Source of the DNA: an uncultured Lachnospiraceae bacterium
Lineage (GTDB): Bacteria > Bacillota > Clostridia > Lachnospirales > Lachnospiraceae
Direction of reading: 5' to 3'
NCBI GenBank assembly: GCA_910587955.1
Contig: CAJUNN010000002.1
Span: 62,001-126,000 of the forward strand
Length of the DNA stretch: 64,000 nt
The notes below the pieces were generated by a model. The model was not told the DNA's origin. It made no database searches and saw only the letters and a list, made by a program, of their open reading frames with translations. The translations under genes and the position numbers were made by a program. This document shows, in pieces, positions 52,232-59,752 of the stretch; position 1 is the stretch's first letter, and each line of letters opens with the position of its first letter.

Positions 52232-53570
52232 GTATTGCCTCCATTTCTATTTTTAAGGATTTAAAGTAGCCGAGATACTCCGCGTTTTTGTCCAGCATTT
52301 CCTGCACCATCTGCTGGATCTCATCCATGCTGCACACGGCGCAGGTCAGGGGGTCAAACAGCACCGCCTGGAAAACCAGGTTCGGATCCCCTTTCACCGC
52401 TGCCTGTACGGCCAAATCTTCAATGAGAGCCGAATTGTTCACAAGCACTGCCAGATGCTCCGGCATGGTAATCTGTTTGATGGGTGCGATACCCTCCTCC
52501 GTAGCTACCACCGGAACCTCCACGCAGACGCCCTGCTTAATGTTGGTAATATAATTATGGTTCTTCAGGTTTCCGTTGAAGAAATACGGGGTGTGGTCTC
52601 CAAAAAGCGCGTTGAAAATATTAGACGCATATTCCTCGCCCCGGTTCAAATCCACCTCTGCGCTGTCCAGCCATTCCTGGTATTCCTTCTCCCAGGTATC
52701 CTCCCGGCCCAGGTACTCATCCAGTATGTAGGCATACGCCCCGGGATTCCAGCCGGTACCATGGGTACAGTATTTCTCAATCAGGTCCGGCCGTTTCCGG
52801 AACCAGCCTACATACTCGGAATTGTGCCCGGAAGACTCCGTATTAAAGTAGCCCAGCTTGCGGAACATTTCAATCCGCACCGGCTCCTCCGCAGCCACCT
52901 CTTCCCGCCGGACGGCCTTATAAAGCTCCGGATAGGCATCCTTCCCGTCCACCTTAAGCTCCAGATAAAAAGCCTGATGGTTGATGCCGGCACAAGTATA
53001 CTGGAACTTTTTGTCCCTGGCTCCCAGCCAGCCGGCCAGCATATCTGCCGTTCCCTGTACACTGTGGCACAGTCCGGTAATGTTCATATCCGACATGGAC
53101 TGCAGGTAGCTTACCAGCATTGCCATCGGATTTGTATAATTCAGCACAACGGCATTGGGGCAGACCTGCTCACAGTCCCGGATAATATCCAGCAGTACAG
53201 GAGCCGTCCGCAGAAACCGAAAAATCCCGGAAGGTCCTCTGGTATCACCCACGCAGATATTCACACCGTATTTCTTGGGAATCTCAATATCGTGGCGCCA
53301 CACTTCCACGCCTCCCTGCAAAATGGTAATCAGCACTCCGTCCGCGTCTTTCAGAGCCTCTCTCCGGTCCATTGTACTCTTTACCGTCGCCGGATAATTC
53401 CCAGCATCCACAATCTTCTGCACGCCTTTCACCGCATACTCCAGACGCTTCGGATTGATATCCATCAGCATAAGCTCGGCATCCCGGAAAGCCTCAAAGG
53501 TCAGAATATCCCGTACCAGATCCTTTGTGAAATCCAGGGAGCCGGCTCCAATGAATGTAAACTTCTTCAT
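52215..53570 (-). CDS. Family GH4 glycosidase (alpha-galactosidase MelA-like)
   Basis: 451 residues, NAD+- and metal-dependent GH4 fold. N-terminal NAD site FIGAGSLDFTKDLVRDIL, LMDINPKRLEY, then NYTNPMA (N147), the metal/catalytic CHSVQGT (C168, H169) and GINHQAF (H198). The CHS motif is typical of the alpha-galactosidase/alpha-glucosidase branch. It cleaves a glycoside in the cytoplasm by an elimination mechanism through a 3-keto intermediate. First gene of the operon, with an operator just before its Shine-Dalgarno. Confidence 0.9.
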   Translation of the reverse strand: MKKFTFIGAGSLDFTKDLVRDILTFEAFRDAELMLMDINPKRLEYAVKGVQKIVDAGNYPATVKSTMDRREALKDADGVLITILQGGVEVWRHDIEIPKKYGVNICVGDTRGPSGIFRFLRTAPVLLDIIRDCEQVCPNAVVLNYTNPMAMLVSYLQSMSDMNITGLCHSVQGTADMLAGWLGARDKKFQYTCAGINHQAFYLELKVDGKDAYPELYKAVRREEVAAEEPVRIEMFRKLGYFNTESSGHNSEYVGWFRKRPDLIEKYCTHGTGWNPGAYAYILDEYLGREDTWEKEYQEWLDSAEVDLNRGEEYASNIFNALFGDHTPYFFNGNLKNHNYITNIKQGVCVEVPVVATEEGIAPIKQITMPEHLAVLVNNSALIEDLAVQAAVKGDPNLVFQAVLFDPLTCAVCSMDEIQQMVQEMLDKNAEYLGYFKSLKIEMEAIHEKDR

Positions 53571-53582
53571 GTCATCGCCTCC

Positions 53583-53594
53583 GTTTAGTAAACA
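53583..53594. promoter_or_regulatory. LacI-type operator O1 (before the GH4 gene)
   Basis: GTTTAGTAAACA, 12 bases of the 13-base palindrome seen in O2 and O3. It is located in the leader directly before the GGAGG of the GH4 gene, so a bound regulator would block the start of the operon. Confidence 0.75.
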
Positions 53595-53622
53595 TTTATG
53601 TTTTGTTTATCTTTACACTCAC

Positions 53623-53651
53623 ATCATATCACGGTTTTCTCAAATTGAAAA
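53623..53651 (-). promoter_or_regulatory. Promoter of the GH4-ABC-amidohydrolase-kinase-MATE operon
   Basis: Minus strand TTTTCA (53651-53646), 17 bases, TATGAT (53628-53623). O1 lies about 20-35 bases downstream of the start. Confidence 0.6.
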
Positions 53652-53711
53652 GTCCTTTTTTCTAATTTTATTTGCAATTTTTAGTTAATTATTGTATATA
53701 ATTATGATTTT

Positions 53712-53724
53712 TGTTTACTAAACA
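53712..53724. promoter_or_regulatory. LacI-type operator O2
   Basis: TGTTTACTAAACA, a palindrome around a central C, placed between the two divergent promoters. O2 and O1 centres are about 130 bases apart, and O2 to O3 76 bases, distances that would allow looping. Confidence 0.75.
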
Positions 53725-53759
53725 CCCAATAGTGTCTCTCATTTTCCCAGAAAAAGAAC

Positions 53760-53800
53760 TTTACATCCACGGATTTTTATATTATAATGTTTACTAAACA
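53760..53800 (+). promoter_or_regulatory. LacI-type gene promoter with operator O3
   Basis: TTTACA (53760-53765), 17 bases, TATAAT (53783-53788), followed at once by TGTTTACTAAACA (53788-53800), which covers the transcription start. Clear autoregulation layout. Confidence 0.82.
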
Positions 53801-53813
53801 AAGGAGGTTCTTT

Positions 53814-54800
53814 ATGTCTACAATTCGAGAAGTTGCAAAAGAAGCAAATGTTTCCATCACTACCGTTTCACGTATTCTCTCCAACGATCCGGCCTTCCAC
53901 GCCAGCGAGGAAACCCGCCGACGGGTTATGCAGGCTGTCCGCACTCTGAACTACCAGTACGCCGCTAAGCGCAGCCAGATTCACATCGGCTGTATTATGT
54001 CTCTGACCTACAGTTATTCCGATCCTTATTTCAACGATATCCTGAACGGGATCCAAACTTTCTGTTCCGGGCACAACGCTTACATCTCCTTAATTGTCAG
54101 CTACGCCCAGTTCCACGAGATGAAGGATGGCCTGGAAAAGCAGCTCTCCGAGCTGGACGGCCTGATCATCACCGATCTGCCGGAAGGACGCCTGGATTTC
54201 ATCAGCCGCATCAACCAGAAACTGGTTTTCGTGGACAATTATATCAACGGCTACTGTAATGTGGGCTACAATGAAATTTTCGCCAACCAGCTGATGATGG
54301 ACCACCTCATCTCCTGCGGCTACCGCAAAATCGCCTACATCGGCGGTCCGGCCGACTACTGCGGTTTCGATTCTTCCGCCCGCATGATGGTGTACCGGGA
54401 GACCCTGCGCAAAAACAACATTCCTTTCGATCTGGAGCTTATCTACGACTGCAACTGGGATCATCAGCTCTGCGCCCGGCAGACCCAGGAGCTTCTGACC
54501 CGGCGCCCGGATACTCAGGTGATCTTTGCCGGATCCGACTCCCTGGCTATCGTCATCCTGGCCCAGTTAAGCAACTTAGGGCTCAAATGTCCCGACGACA
54601 TCGGCGTAGTAGGCTTTAACGATATTGACCTGGCGGAGAGCTTTACCCCGCCCCTTACCACCGTGCGCCTGCCCTCCGTGGCCATGGGAGAGATGGCCGC
54701 CCGCATTCTCATCGAACAGATTGTAACCAGCACCGCCCAGAATATGCAGATCCTGCTGCCGGTGGAGCTGAAGATACGGAAGTCTACCAGGGAGATTTAG
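53814..54800 (+). CDS. LacI/GalR-family transcriptional regulator
   Basis: 328 residues from the ATG at 53814 (AAAGGAGG upstream); the longer frame starting at 53787 would read through the operator. N-terminal helix-turn-helix STIREVAKEANVSITTVSRILSNDPAFHASEETRRRV, then the periplasmic-binding-like effector domain with DGLIITDLPEGR and VIFAGSDSLAIVILAQLSNLGLKCPDDIGVVGFNDIDLAESFTPPLTTV. It should repress the divergent GH4 operon and itself through the three palindromes. The effector is probably the glycoside or its product. Confidence 0.95.
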   Translation: MSTIREVAKEANVSITTVSRILSNDPAFHASEETRRRVMQAVRTLNYQYAAKRSQIHIGCIMSLTYSYSDPYFNDILNGIQTFCSGHNAYISLIVSYAQFHEMKDGLEKQLSELDGLIITDLPEGRLDFISRINQKLVFVDNYINGYCNVGYNEIFANQLMMDHLISCGYRKIAYIGGPADYCGFDSSARMMVYRETLRKNNIPFDLELIYDCNWDHQLCARQTQELLTRRPDTQVIFAGSDSLAIVILAQLSNLGLKCPDDIGVVGFNDIDLAESFTPPLTTVRLPSVAMGEMAARILIEQIVTSTAQNMQILLPVELKIRKSTREI

Positions 54801-54824
54801 GGCTGGGGTTTTATGGGAAATAGC

Positions 54825-54857
54825 AAGGACAGAATCCTGGGGGAGGATTCTGTCCTT
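54825..54857. terminator. Two-way hairpin between lacI-type gene and DUF1848 gene
   Basis: A perfect 14-bp stem (AAGGACAGAATCCT and its complement) around a GGGGG loop lies between converging genes. T runs are weak (a T6 comes nine bases later on the plus strand), so termination efficiency is uncertain. Confidence 0.7.
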
Positions 54858-54881
54858 GTGAAATACTTTTTTAAATATATT

Positions 54882-55820
54882 TTAATCAAACAAAGCCAAC
54901 TGCCTGTCGGCAAAAGATTTTGCATTCCGCTCTGTAATCTTATCTGCTTCCTCTATTTCTCCAAGCAATAACGGAGATTTTATAATGTGCTTTTCAAAAT
55001 TGCGCTCCGCAGCCCCATGATTGAAATTGGCATAGCAATACAGACAGCCATTTTTACATGTCTGATATGCACCGATATCAATGCTCTCCGCACAGCCGCA
55101 ATATTCTCTCTGATTCTTGTCTTTCCCTATCTCCAGCCGATAATTTCCGATTCTCTCAAGACGGGCTTTGTCAATACAGCAAGCCGGGAACACTTTGAAC
55201 CTGCGGAAGTCTCCTGCCTCTGCACACGTATCTATGCTGATGCGGTATCTTTCTGCAATTTCTGCCAAACGTTCCACAAGTTCCGTCTGCCGTTCGCTAG
55301 GCATGGTTTGAATCTGCAGCGGCTTTACATCATGCTCTATATTTCGATACCAATCAAGAAAGCTAATGGTACATTTCTCTGTATACGGCGCAAGCCTGGA
55401 GGCCAGCACTTCAAAATATCTGCAGTGATAATCCAATGTATAGCGCTCACTGAAAAATATCGGGTCGTACCGCCAGACCACCCTTTCTTTTCCAATCTCT
55501 TTTGACAGCCTCTGAAAAGCTGGAATCAAAACTTTGTTTTTAGACGGGAGTTTTGTCTCTACCTCCGGCCCATAGGCAGTTAACGTAAACTGAAAATAGT
55601 AGTTATACTTTTCAAGTTCTCCCAGCCTGTTCATCATAGGCAGGGGATTCTTTGTCCAAAAGACAATTCCGTCCACAATTTCTGGAGATAAGCTTATTTT
55701 GCTTATCTGATGGGGATTCATGGGATTTCTGACACAGACATACCCTTCTTTCAATCTGTGGTAAAACCATTCGGAATAACAGGAGGGGATGTCGGTTCTT
55801 CTGCTGGCGCTGATGAGCAT
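54882..55820 (-). CDS. DUF1848 family protein with C-terminal CxxxCxxC motif
   Basis: 312 residues. The start LISASRRTDIPSCYSEWFYHRLKEGYVCVRNP and GIVFWTKNPLPMM are the DUF1848 hallmarks. The C-terminal part has CKNGCLYC (C255, C259, C262), identical in spacing to the radical-SAM iron-sulfur motif, plus C241 and C243 and other cysteines at 199, 214 and 215. In true radical-SAM enzymes this motif is near the N-terminus; here it is near the end. An iron-sulfur cluster is likely; the reaction is unknown. Single gene, not obviously linked to its neighbours. Confidence 0.88.
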   Translation of the reverse strand: MLISASRRTDIPSCYSEWFYHRLKEGYVCVRNPMNPHQISKISLSPEIVDGIVFWTKNPLPMMNRLGELEKYNYYFQFTLTAYGPEVETKLPSKNKVLIPAFQRLSKEIGKERVVWRYDPIFFSERYTLDYHCRYFEVLASRLAPYTEKCTISFLDWYRNIEHDVKPLQIQTMPSERQTELVERLAEIAERYRISIDTCAEAGDFRRFKVFPACCIDKARLERIGNYRLEIGKDKNQREYCGCAESIDIGAYQTCKNGCLYCYANFNHGAAERNFEKHIIKSPLLLGEIEEADKITERNAKSFADRQLALFD

Positions 55821-55858
55821 TGGGATCTCTCTTTTCTATATGGTTATACGACATGTAT

Positions 55859-55981
55859 TTAGTATTTAATCATCTCATTTGCACAGATATATTTTTTAAG
55901 TTCATCACTTCCAATGTCCGCAACTGCTGTACTGCTAATTACCGAAGCAACGCCATGCGCTCCTTTTGACTTTTGCCTTGA
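55859..55981 (-). pseudogene. Possible C-terminal gene remnant after rlmD
   Basis: A 40-codon open stretch without a usable start codon begins right after an in-frame stop, five bases beyond the rlmD stop. It reads like a protein end (GVASVISSTAVADIGSDELKKYICANEMIKY). I do not recognise the family. It may be chance, but it would fit a deletion that joined two loci here. Confidence 0.3.
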
Positions 55982-55985
55982 TTAG

Positions 55986-57371
55986 TCAAAACAGCATTGT
56001 AGATTTCCAAGTTGATTTGTGAGACAAAAGTACCACCGTCTCCACCCCGCTCGTCTGCCCAAACATATCCACCGGCTGCACCTGCTCAAGCTTATACCCT
56101 CCGGCGCAAAGGATCTTCAAATCCCGGGCCAGGGTGGCGGAGTCACAGCTCACATAGACAATCCGCTCCGGCTTCATCAGGAGCATGGTCTCCAGACATG
56201 CCGTATCACAGCCCTTCCGGGGCGGGTCCACCACAATCACATCCGCCCGGATGCCCTTCTTTTCATACATCTCAGGGAGAACTTCCTCCGCCCTGCCCTC
56301 ATAAAATTCCGCGTTGGCGATCCCATTGAGTTCGGCGTTGCTGCGGGCGTCTCGGACCGCGTCAGGAATCACCTCCACGCCATAGACTTTTTCCGCCTTC
56401 TGAGCCAGGAAAAGGGAGATTGTTCCGATTCCGCAGTACAGGTCCCACACGGTCTCTGTTCCCGTCAGCCCGGCATAGTCAAGGGCTGTCTGATACAGCT
56501 TCTCCGTCTGGACCGGGTTCACCTGATAAAAAGATAAGGGAGAAATCCGGTAGCGGATCGGACCGATAGCATCCATAATGTGCGTCCTGCCCCGGACCGG
56601 AAGAATCTCAGTTCCCATAATCACGTTGGTATTTTTCTCATTCACATTTAAAGTAACGCTGGTCATGCCGGGGACTGCAAAGAGCCGGTCTGCCAGCTCG
56701 TCCGCACCGGGAAAGCTTCTGCCGTTTACCACAAGGCAGACCATCAGCTCCCCTGTCCGGAACCCTTTGCGGATCAAAGCATGGCGCAGCAGCCCCTTCC
56801 CCGTCTTCTCGTCATAGACCGAAATTTTGCGCTCCTCCAGAAACGCCAGAATGATTTCCAGAATTTCTTTGTTCTCCGGTGCGCCCAGCACACAGTCCGT
56901 ATTGGCCACAATGCTGTGGGTCCGCCCTGCATAAAATCCAGTGACGATTCTGCCGTCCTTGTCCGTCCCAAAGGGAAACTGAGCCTTGTTCCGGTAGCGG
57001 AAGGGCTCCTCCATCCCTATCACCGGAAGAACCGGCGGCTCCGGAAAGCCTCCGATATGCTTCAAATGTCCCCGGACCTTTTCCTCCTTATAGCGGAGCT
57101 GCTCTTTATAAGAGAGAGCCTGAATCTGACAGCCGCCGCATTTTTGATGAAGGGGGCACCGGGGCTCTACCCTGTTTTCAGAAGGCTCCAGAATACGCAT
57201 CAGGCGGCCGTAGCCGTACTGTTTCTTCGCCTTCACAATTTTCACCTCTGCCAAATCCCCAGGCAGGCCATCCTTGACAAAAAGGGTATAGCCGTCTGCT
57301 CTGGCAATACCCTCTCCGTTATTTCCCATATGTTCAATTCTTACTGTAACCACATCATTTTTCTGAAACAT
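55986..57371 (-). CDS. rlmD: 23S rRNA (uracil-C5)-methyltransferase RlmD-like
   Basis: 461 residues. TRAM domain (1 to about 60), cluster-binding cysteines in CPLHQKCGGCQIQ (about 72-84) with a fourth in TDCVLGA, SAM-binding LDYAGLTGTETVWDLYCGIGTISLFLA, and the catalytic loop VVDPPRKGCD ... YVSCDSATLARDL. It methylates a uridine of 23S rRNA using SAM; RlmD and RlmCD-type members cannot be told apart here. The C-terminus, after VETVVLLS, has an unusual HKSTWKSTMLF tail. Start is two bases after the yhaM stop. Confidence 0.92.
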   Translation of the reverse strand: MFQKNDVVTVRIEHMGNNGEGIARADGYTLFVKDGLPGDLAEVKIVKAKKQYGYGRLMRILEPSENRVEPRCPLHQKCGGCQIQALSYKEQLRYKEEKVRGHLKHIGGFPEPPVLPVIGMEEPFRYRNKAQFPFGTDKDGRIVTGFYAGRTHSIVANTDCVLGAPENKEILEIILAFLEERKISVYDEKTGKGLLRHALIRKGFRTGELMVCLVVNGRSFPGADELADRLFAVPGMTSVTLNVNEKNTNVIMGTEILPVRGRTHIMDAIGPIRYRISPLSFYQVNPVQTEKLYQTALDYAGLTGTETVWDLYCGIGTISLFLAQKAEKVYGVEVIPDAVRDARSNAELNGIANAEFYEGRAEEVLPEMYEKKGIRADVIVVDPPRKGCDTACLETMLLMKPERIVYVSCDSATLARDLKILCAGGYKLEQVQPVDMFGQTSGVETVVLLSHKSTWKSTMLF

Positions 57372-57373
57372 GC

Positions 57374-58318
57374 TCAGCCGCCCGTCTTTCTGATATTGGA
57401 TTCAAACAGCCGGTTATATCCCAGCCAGTCCGTATTGTTTCCGGCCGCCTTAAAAATCTCCTTCATGGTCTGCATCTTGGCATCCGTATTGTCCGCCAGA
57501 TTCAGGGCCACCGCCTCCGCCAGAGCCGGTTTCTTGGGAGAGCCGTACTCCAATTCTCCGTGGTGAGCCAGAATGCAGTGCTTCAGTTCATTGGCCAGTT
57601 TCCTTGGAAAACCGGAAATCCGCCGGATCTGCTCGCCCACCATCTCACTGCCCATGGCGATATGTCCCAAGAGCTGCCCCTCGTCCGTATAATCATTCTC
57701 CGGAAAGTCTGACAGCTCGTAGACCTTTCCGATGTCATGGCACATGGCAGCCGTATACAGCAGATCCCGGTTCAAAAGAGGATAGGCTTCCGCATAGTAA
57801 GCGCACAGTCTGCACACACCCAGCGTATGCTCTAGAAGGCCGCCCACGAAACTGTGATGCACCGTCTTGGCCGCAGAGTGAAGCCGGAACGCCTCCGCAA
57901 ACTCCGCATCCTCCGCAAACATATTATGAAGCAGAGCCCGCAGATGGGGTTCTTGTACCTGGGCCGCAAATTCCAGCAGCTCCCGGTACATTTCTTCTAT
58001 GTCCCTCTCACTGACCGGAAGGTAATCCGCCGGGTTGTACTCGGCTCTCCCGGCTTTGCGGAGGCGCTTGATATTCAGCTGCAATGCTCCCTGGAAACTG
58101 GTCACCTCCGCTGTCACGTCCACGTAATCCAAGGCCTCAAATTCCGCAATGCCCTGGGAATTGGGATCCCAGATTTTCGAATCCACCGTCCCCGTCTTAT
58201 CCTGCAAAATCACATTTTCATAAGCCTTGCCGTTCTTTGTCACGGCCGACTGTTTGTATTTGCAGAGGTAAATACCGGAGATTTTATTTCCCTCCTTGAA
58301 GCTTTCAATATATTTCAT
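57374..58318 (-). CDS. yhaM: 3'-5' exoribonuclease YhaM family (OB + HD)
   Basis: 314 residues. The N-terminal OB-fold (about 1-95) resembles nucleic-acid-binding domains: YLCKYKQSAVTKNGKAYENVILQDKTGTVDSKIWD. The HD phosphohydrolase domain has HHSFVGGLLEHTLGVCRLCAYYA and AAMCHDIGKVYEL with metal-binding His and Asp residues, then LAHHGELEYGSPKKP. YhaM degrades RNA and single-stranded DNA from the 3' end in Gram-positive bacteria. Second gene of the HtrA-like-yhaM-rlmD operon. Confidence 0.93.
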   Translation of the reverse strand: MKYIESFKEGNKISGIYLCKYKQSAVTKNGKAYENVILQDKTGTVDSKIWDPNSQGIAEFEALDYVDVTAEVTSFQGALQLNIKRLRKAGRAEYNPADYLPVSERDIEEMYRELLEFAAQVQEPHLRALLHNMFAEDAEFAEAFRLHSAAKTVHHSFVGGLLEHTLGVCRLCAYYAEAYPLLNRDLLYTAAMCHDIGKVYELSDFPENDYTDEGQLLGHIAMGSEMVGEQIRRISGFPRKLANELKHCILAHHGELEYGSPKKPALAEAVALNLADNTDAKMQTMKEIFKAAGNNTDWLGYNRLFESNIRKTGG

Positions 58319-58337
58319 AACACTCTCCTCCCGCCTG

Positions 58338-59609
58338 TCACAGACAGTTCAGCACCACCTTGCAGGAAATTTCCTTATATCCCTCTTTCCCCTGGCGCAT
58401 AACATTTACTTGGATTTCCTGTTCTTTGGAAAATTTCAAAAGCATCTCCTGAATCTGGGAGACAGACTCAATTTCCTGTCCGCTGATCACAGTAATCACA
58501 TCCCCCTGCTGGAGCCCTGCATTCATAGCCGGGGAATCCATCTCAACCCCGGTAATATAGACGCCCTTGGGAAGATTTACCGCCTGGGCGATCTCCTCCG
58601 TCACATTCTCTCCCATAACCCCGATGTAAACCAGATCCTGGCTGTTGGAGAGGTGCTCAATCACATCCTTCATATCTGAAATGGAGTAGGCCGTCAAAAC
58701 ATTCTTATTGTTGGGATTTAAATAGCGGTGCTCAATGAGCCCTATCACCTGTCCGTCCAGGTTCAGCAGCACTCCGCTTCCATCCCCCGTCCGGTTCATA
58801 TCCGTAATCAGCAGGTCGTACTCCCCGTCTATGACGCTCATGGAGAATCCTCCCGCCGTCAGGTTCCCGTATATCACGGAACCGGCCGTCCCCGCCGGGC
58901 TTCCCACGGCTATCACAGGTTCGCCGGCCCGCAGGCTCTTGGAGCTTCCAAGCTCCGCCATCCGGATACTCTCCATAGTGCTCTCCTGCACATCCGCCAG
59001 ATTTACGCTGAGCACAGCCAGATCCGTCACTACATCGTGATTCTTCAAAACTGCATTGAGTACGCTTTTATCCGCAAACATCACCTGCAGCTCATTTGCG
59101 GAGCTCACCTCCGAGTAAACCGTAAGGATCAAAAGCTCCACCCCGTTATTTCCCACCAGCAGGCCCGATAGCTGCTTTTGGCTCTCATAAGTTTCGTTGA
59201 ACCAATCCATATCGCTGCTGGCAGCCGTCACCGTCACCAGGCATCTTTCACTCTCCAGGGCTACCGCCCGGAGCTTCCCGTACAGTTTCCGGTAATCCTC
59301 TATCTCCAGCTCCTGTTTCTCCGTAATCACAACAGGCTCTGCAGGCTCCGCAGGCTCTTCAGCCGGTTCTTTCTCCTCCTCGTCCTCGCTGGGAAAGACA
59401 ATCTCCTTCTTTTCCTCTTCCCCGAACTTCTCATCCATCCAGGGATGCAGCACCACAAACGTGAAGCAGGCGACGGCTCCGCAGACTGCTCCCAGGACAA
59501 TCTGAAGCACCACTCTTCGGAACACCCTGTTCTGATAAAAACGCTGGCGCTTGATCTTCTCTTTCACAAAAGAAAATTCTTGTTCTTCCTGACGTTTCTC
59601 TTCTGCCAT
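58338..59609 (-). CDS. HtrA/DegP-like membrane protein with degenerate protease site
   Basis: 423 residues from the ATG at 59609 (GGAGG upstream). A cytoplasmic basic segment, one membrane span (about 33-54), an acidic Glu/Pro linker (60-95), a trypsin-like domain (about 115-320) and one PDZ domain (about 325-410). The catalytic triad is broken. Where HtrA has LTNNHVV the sequence reads LTVYSEV (163-169), so the His is lost. The Asp remains in TDLAVL (D196). The GNSGGPL site reads GDGSGVL (275-281), with Gly in the Ser position. It is probably a non-catalytic sensor or scaffold. First gene of the operon with yhaM and rlmD. Confidence 0.85.
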   Translation of the reverse strand: MAEEKRQEEQEFSFVKEKIKRQRFYQNRVFRRVVLQIVLGAVCGAVACFTFVVLHPWMDEKFGEEEKKEIVFPSEDEEEKEPAEEPAEPAEPVVITEKQELEIEDYRKLYGKLRAVALESERCLVTVTAASSDMDWFNETYESQKQLSGLLVGNNGVELLILTVYSEVSSANELQVMFADKSVLNAVLKNHDVVTDLAVLSVNLADVQESTMESIRMAELGSSKSLRAGEPVIAVGSPAGTAGSVIYGNLTAGGFSMSVIDGEYDLLITDMNRTGDGSGVLLNLDGQVIGLIEHRYLNPNNKNVLTAYSISDMKDVIEHLSNSQDLVYIGVMGENVTEEIAQAVNLPKGVYITGVEMDSPAMNAGLQQGDVITVISGQEIESVSQIQEMLLKFSKEQEIQVNVMRQGKEGYKEISCKVVLNCL

Positions 59610-59752
59610 AAGATCCTCCACAACTGCTGAATCTATTGACCGCTCCGGTAATTTTCATTTCTCATTCTAATACATTTTCCCTTTCCTGTCCACAATTTCC
59701 GCTCACGAAAAACCTCTTTCTTTTCCGGCCGAATTGGAGTAAAATAGATAGC

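Noticed and set aside
58338..59609. Annotating the HtrA-like protein as an active serine protease
   Set aside because: Neither the His motif nor the GNSGG serine motif is present; only the Asp motif and PDZ domain remain.
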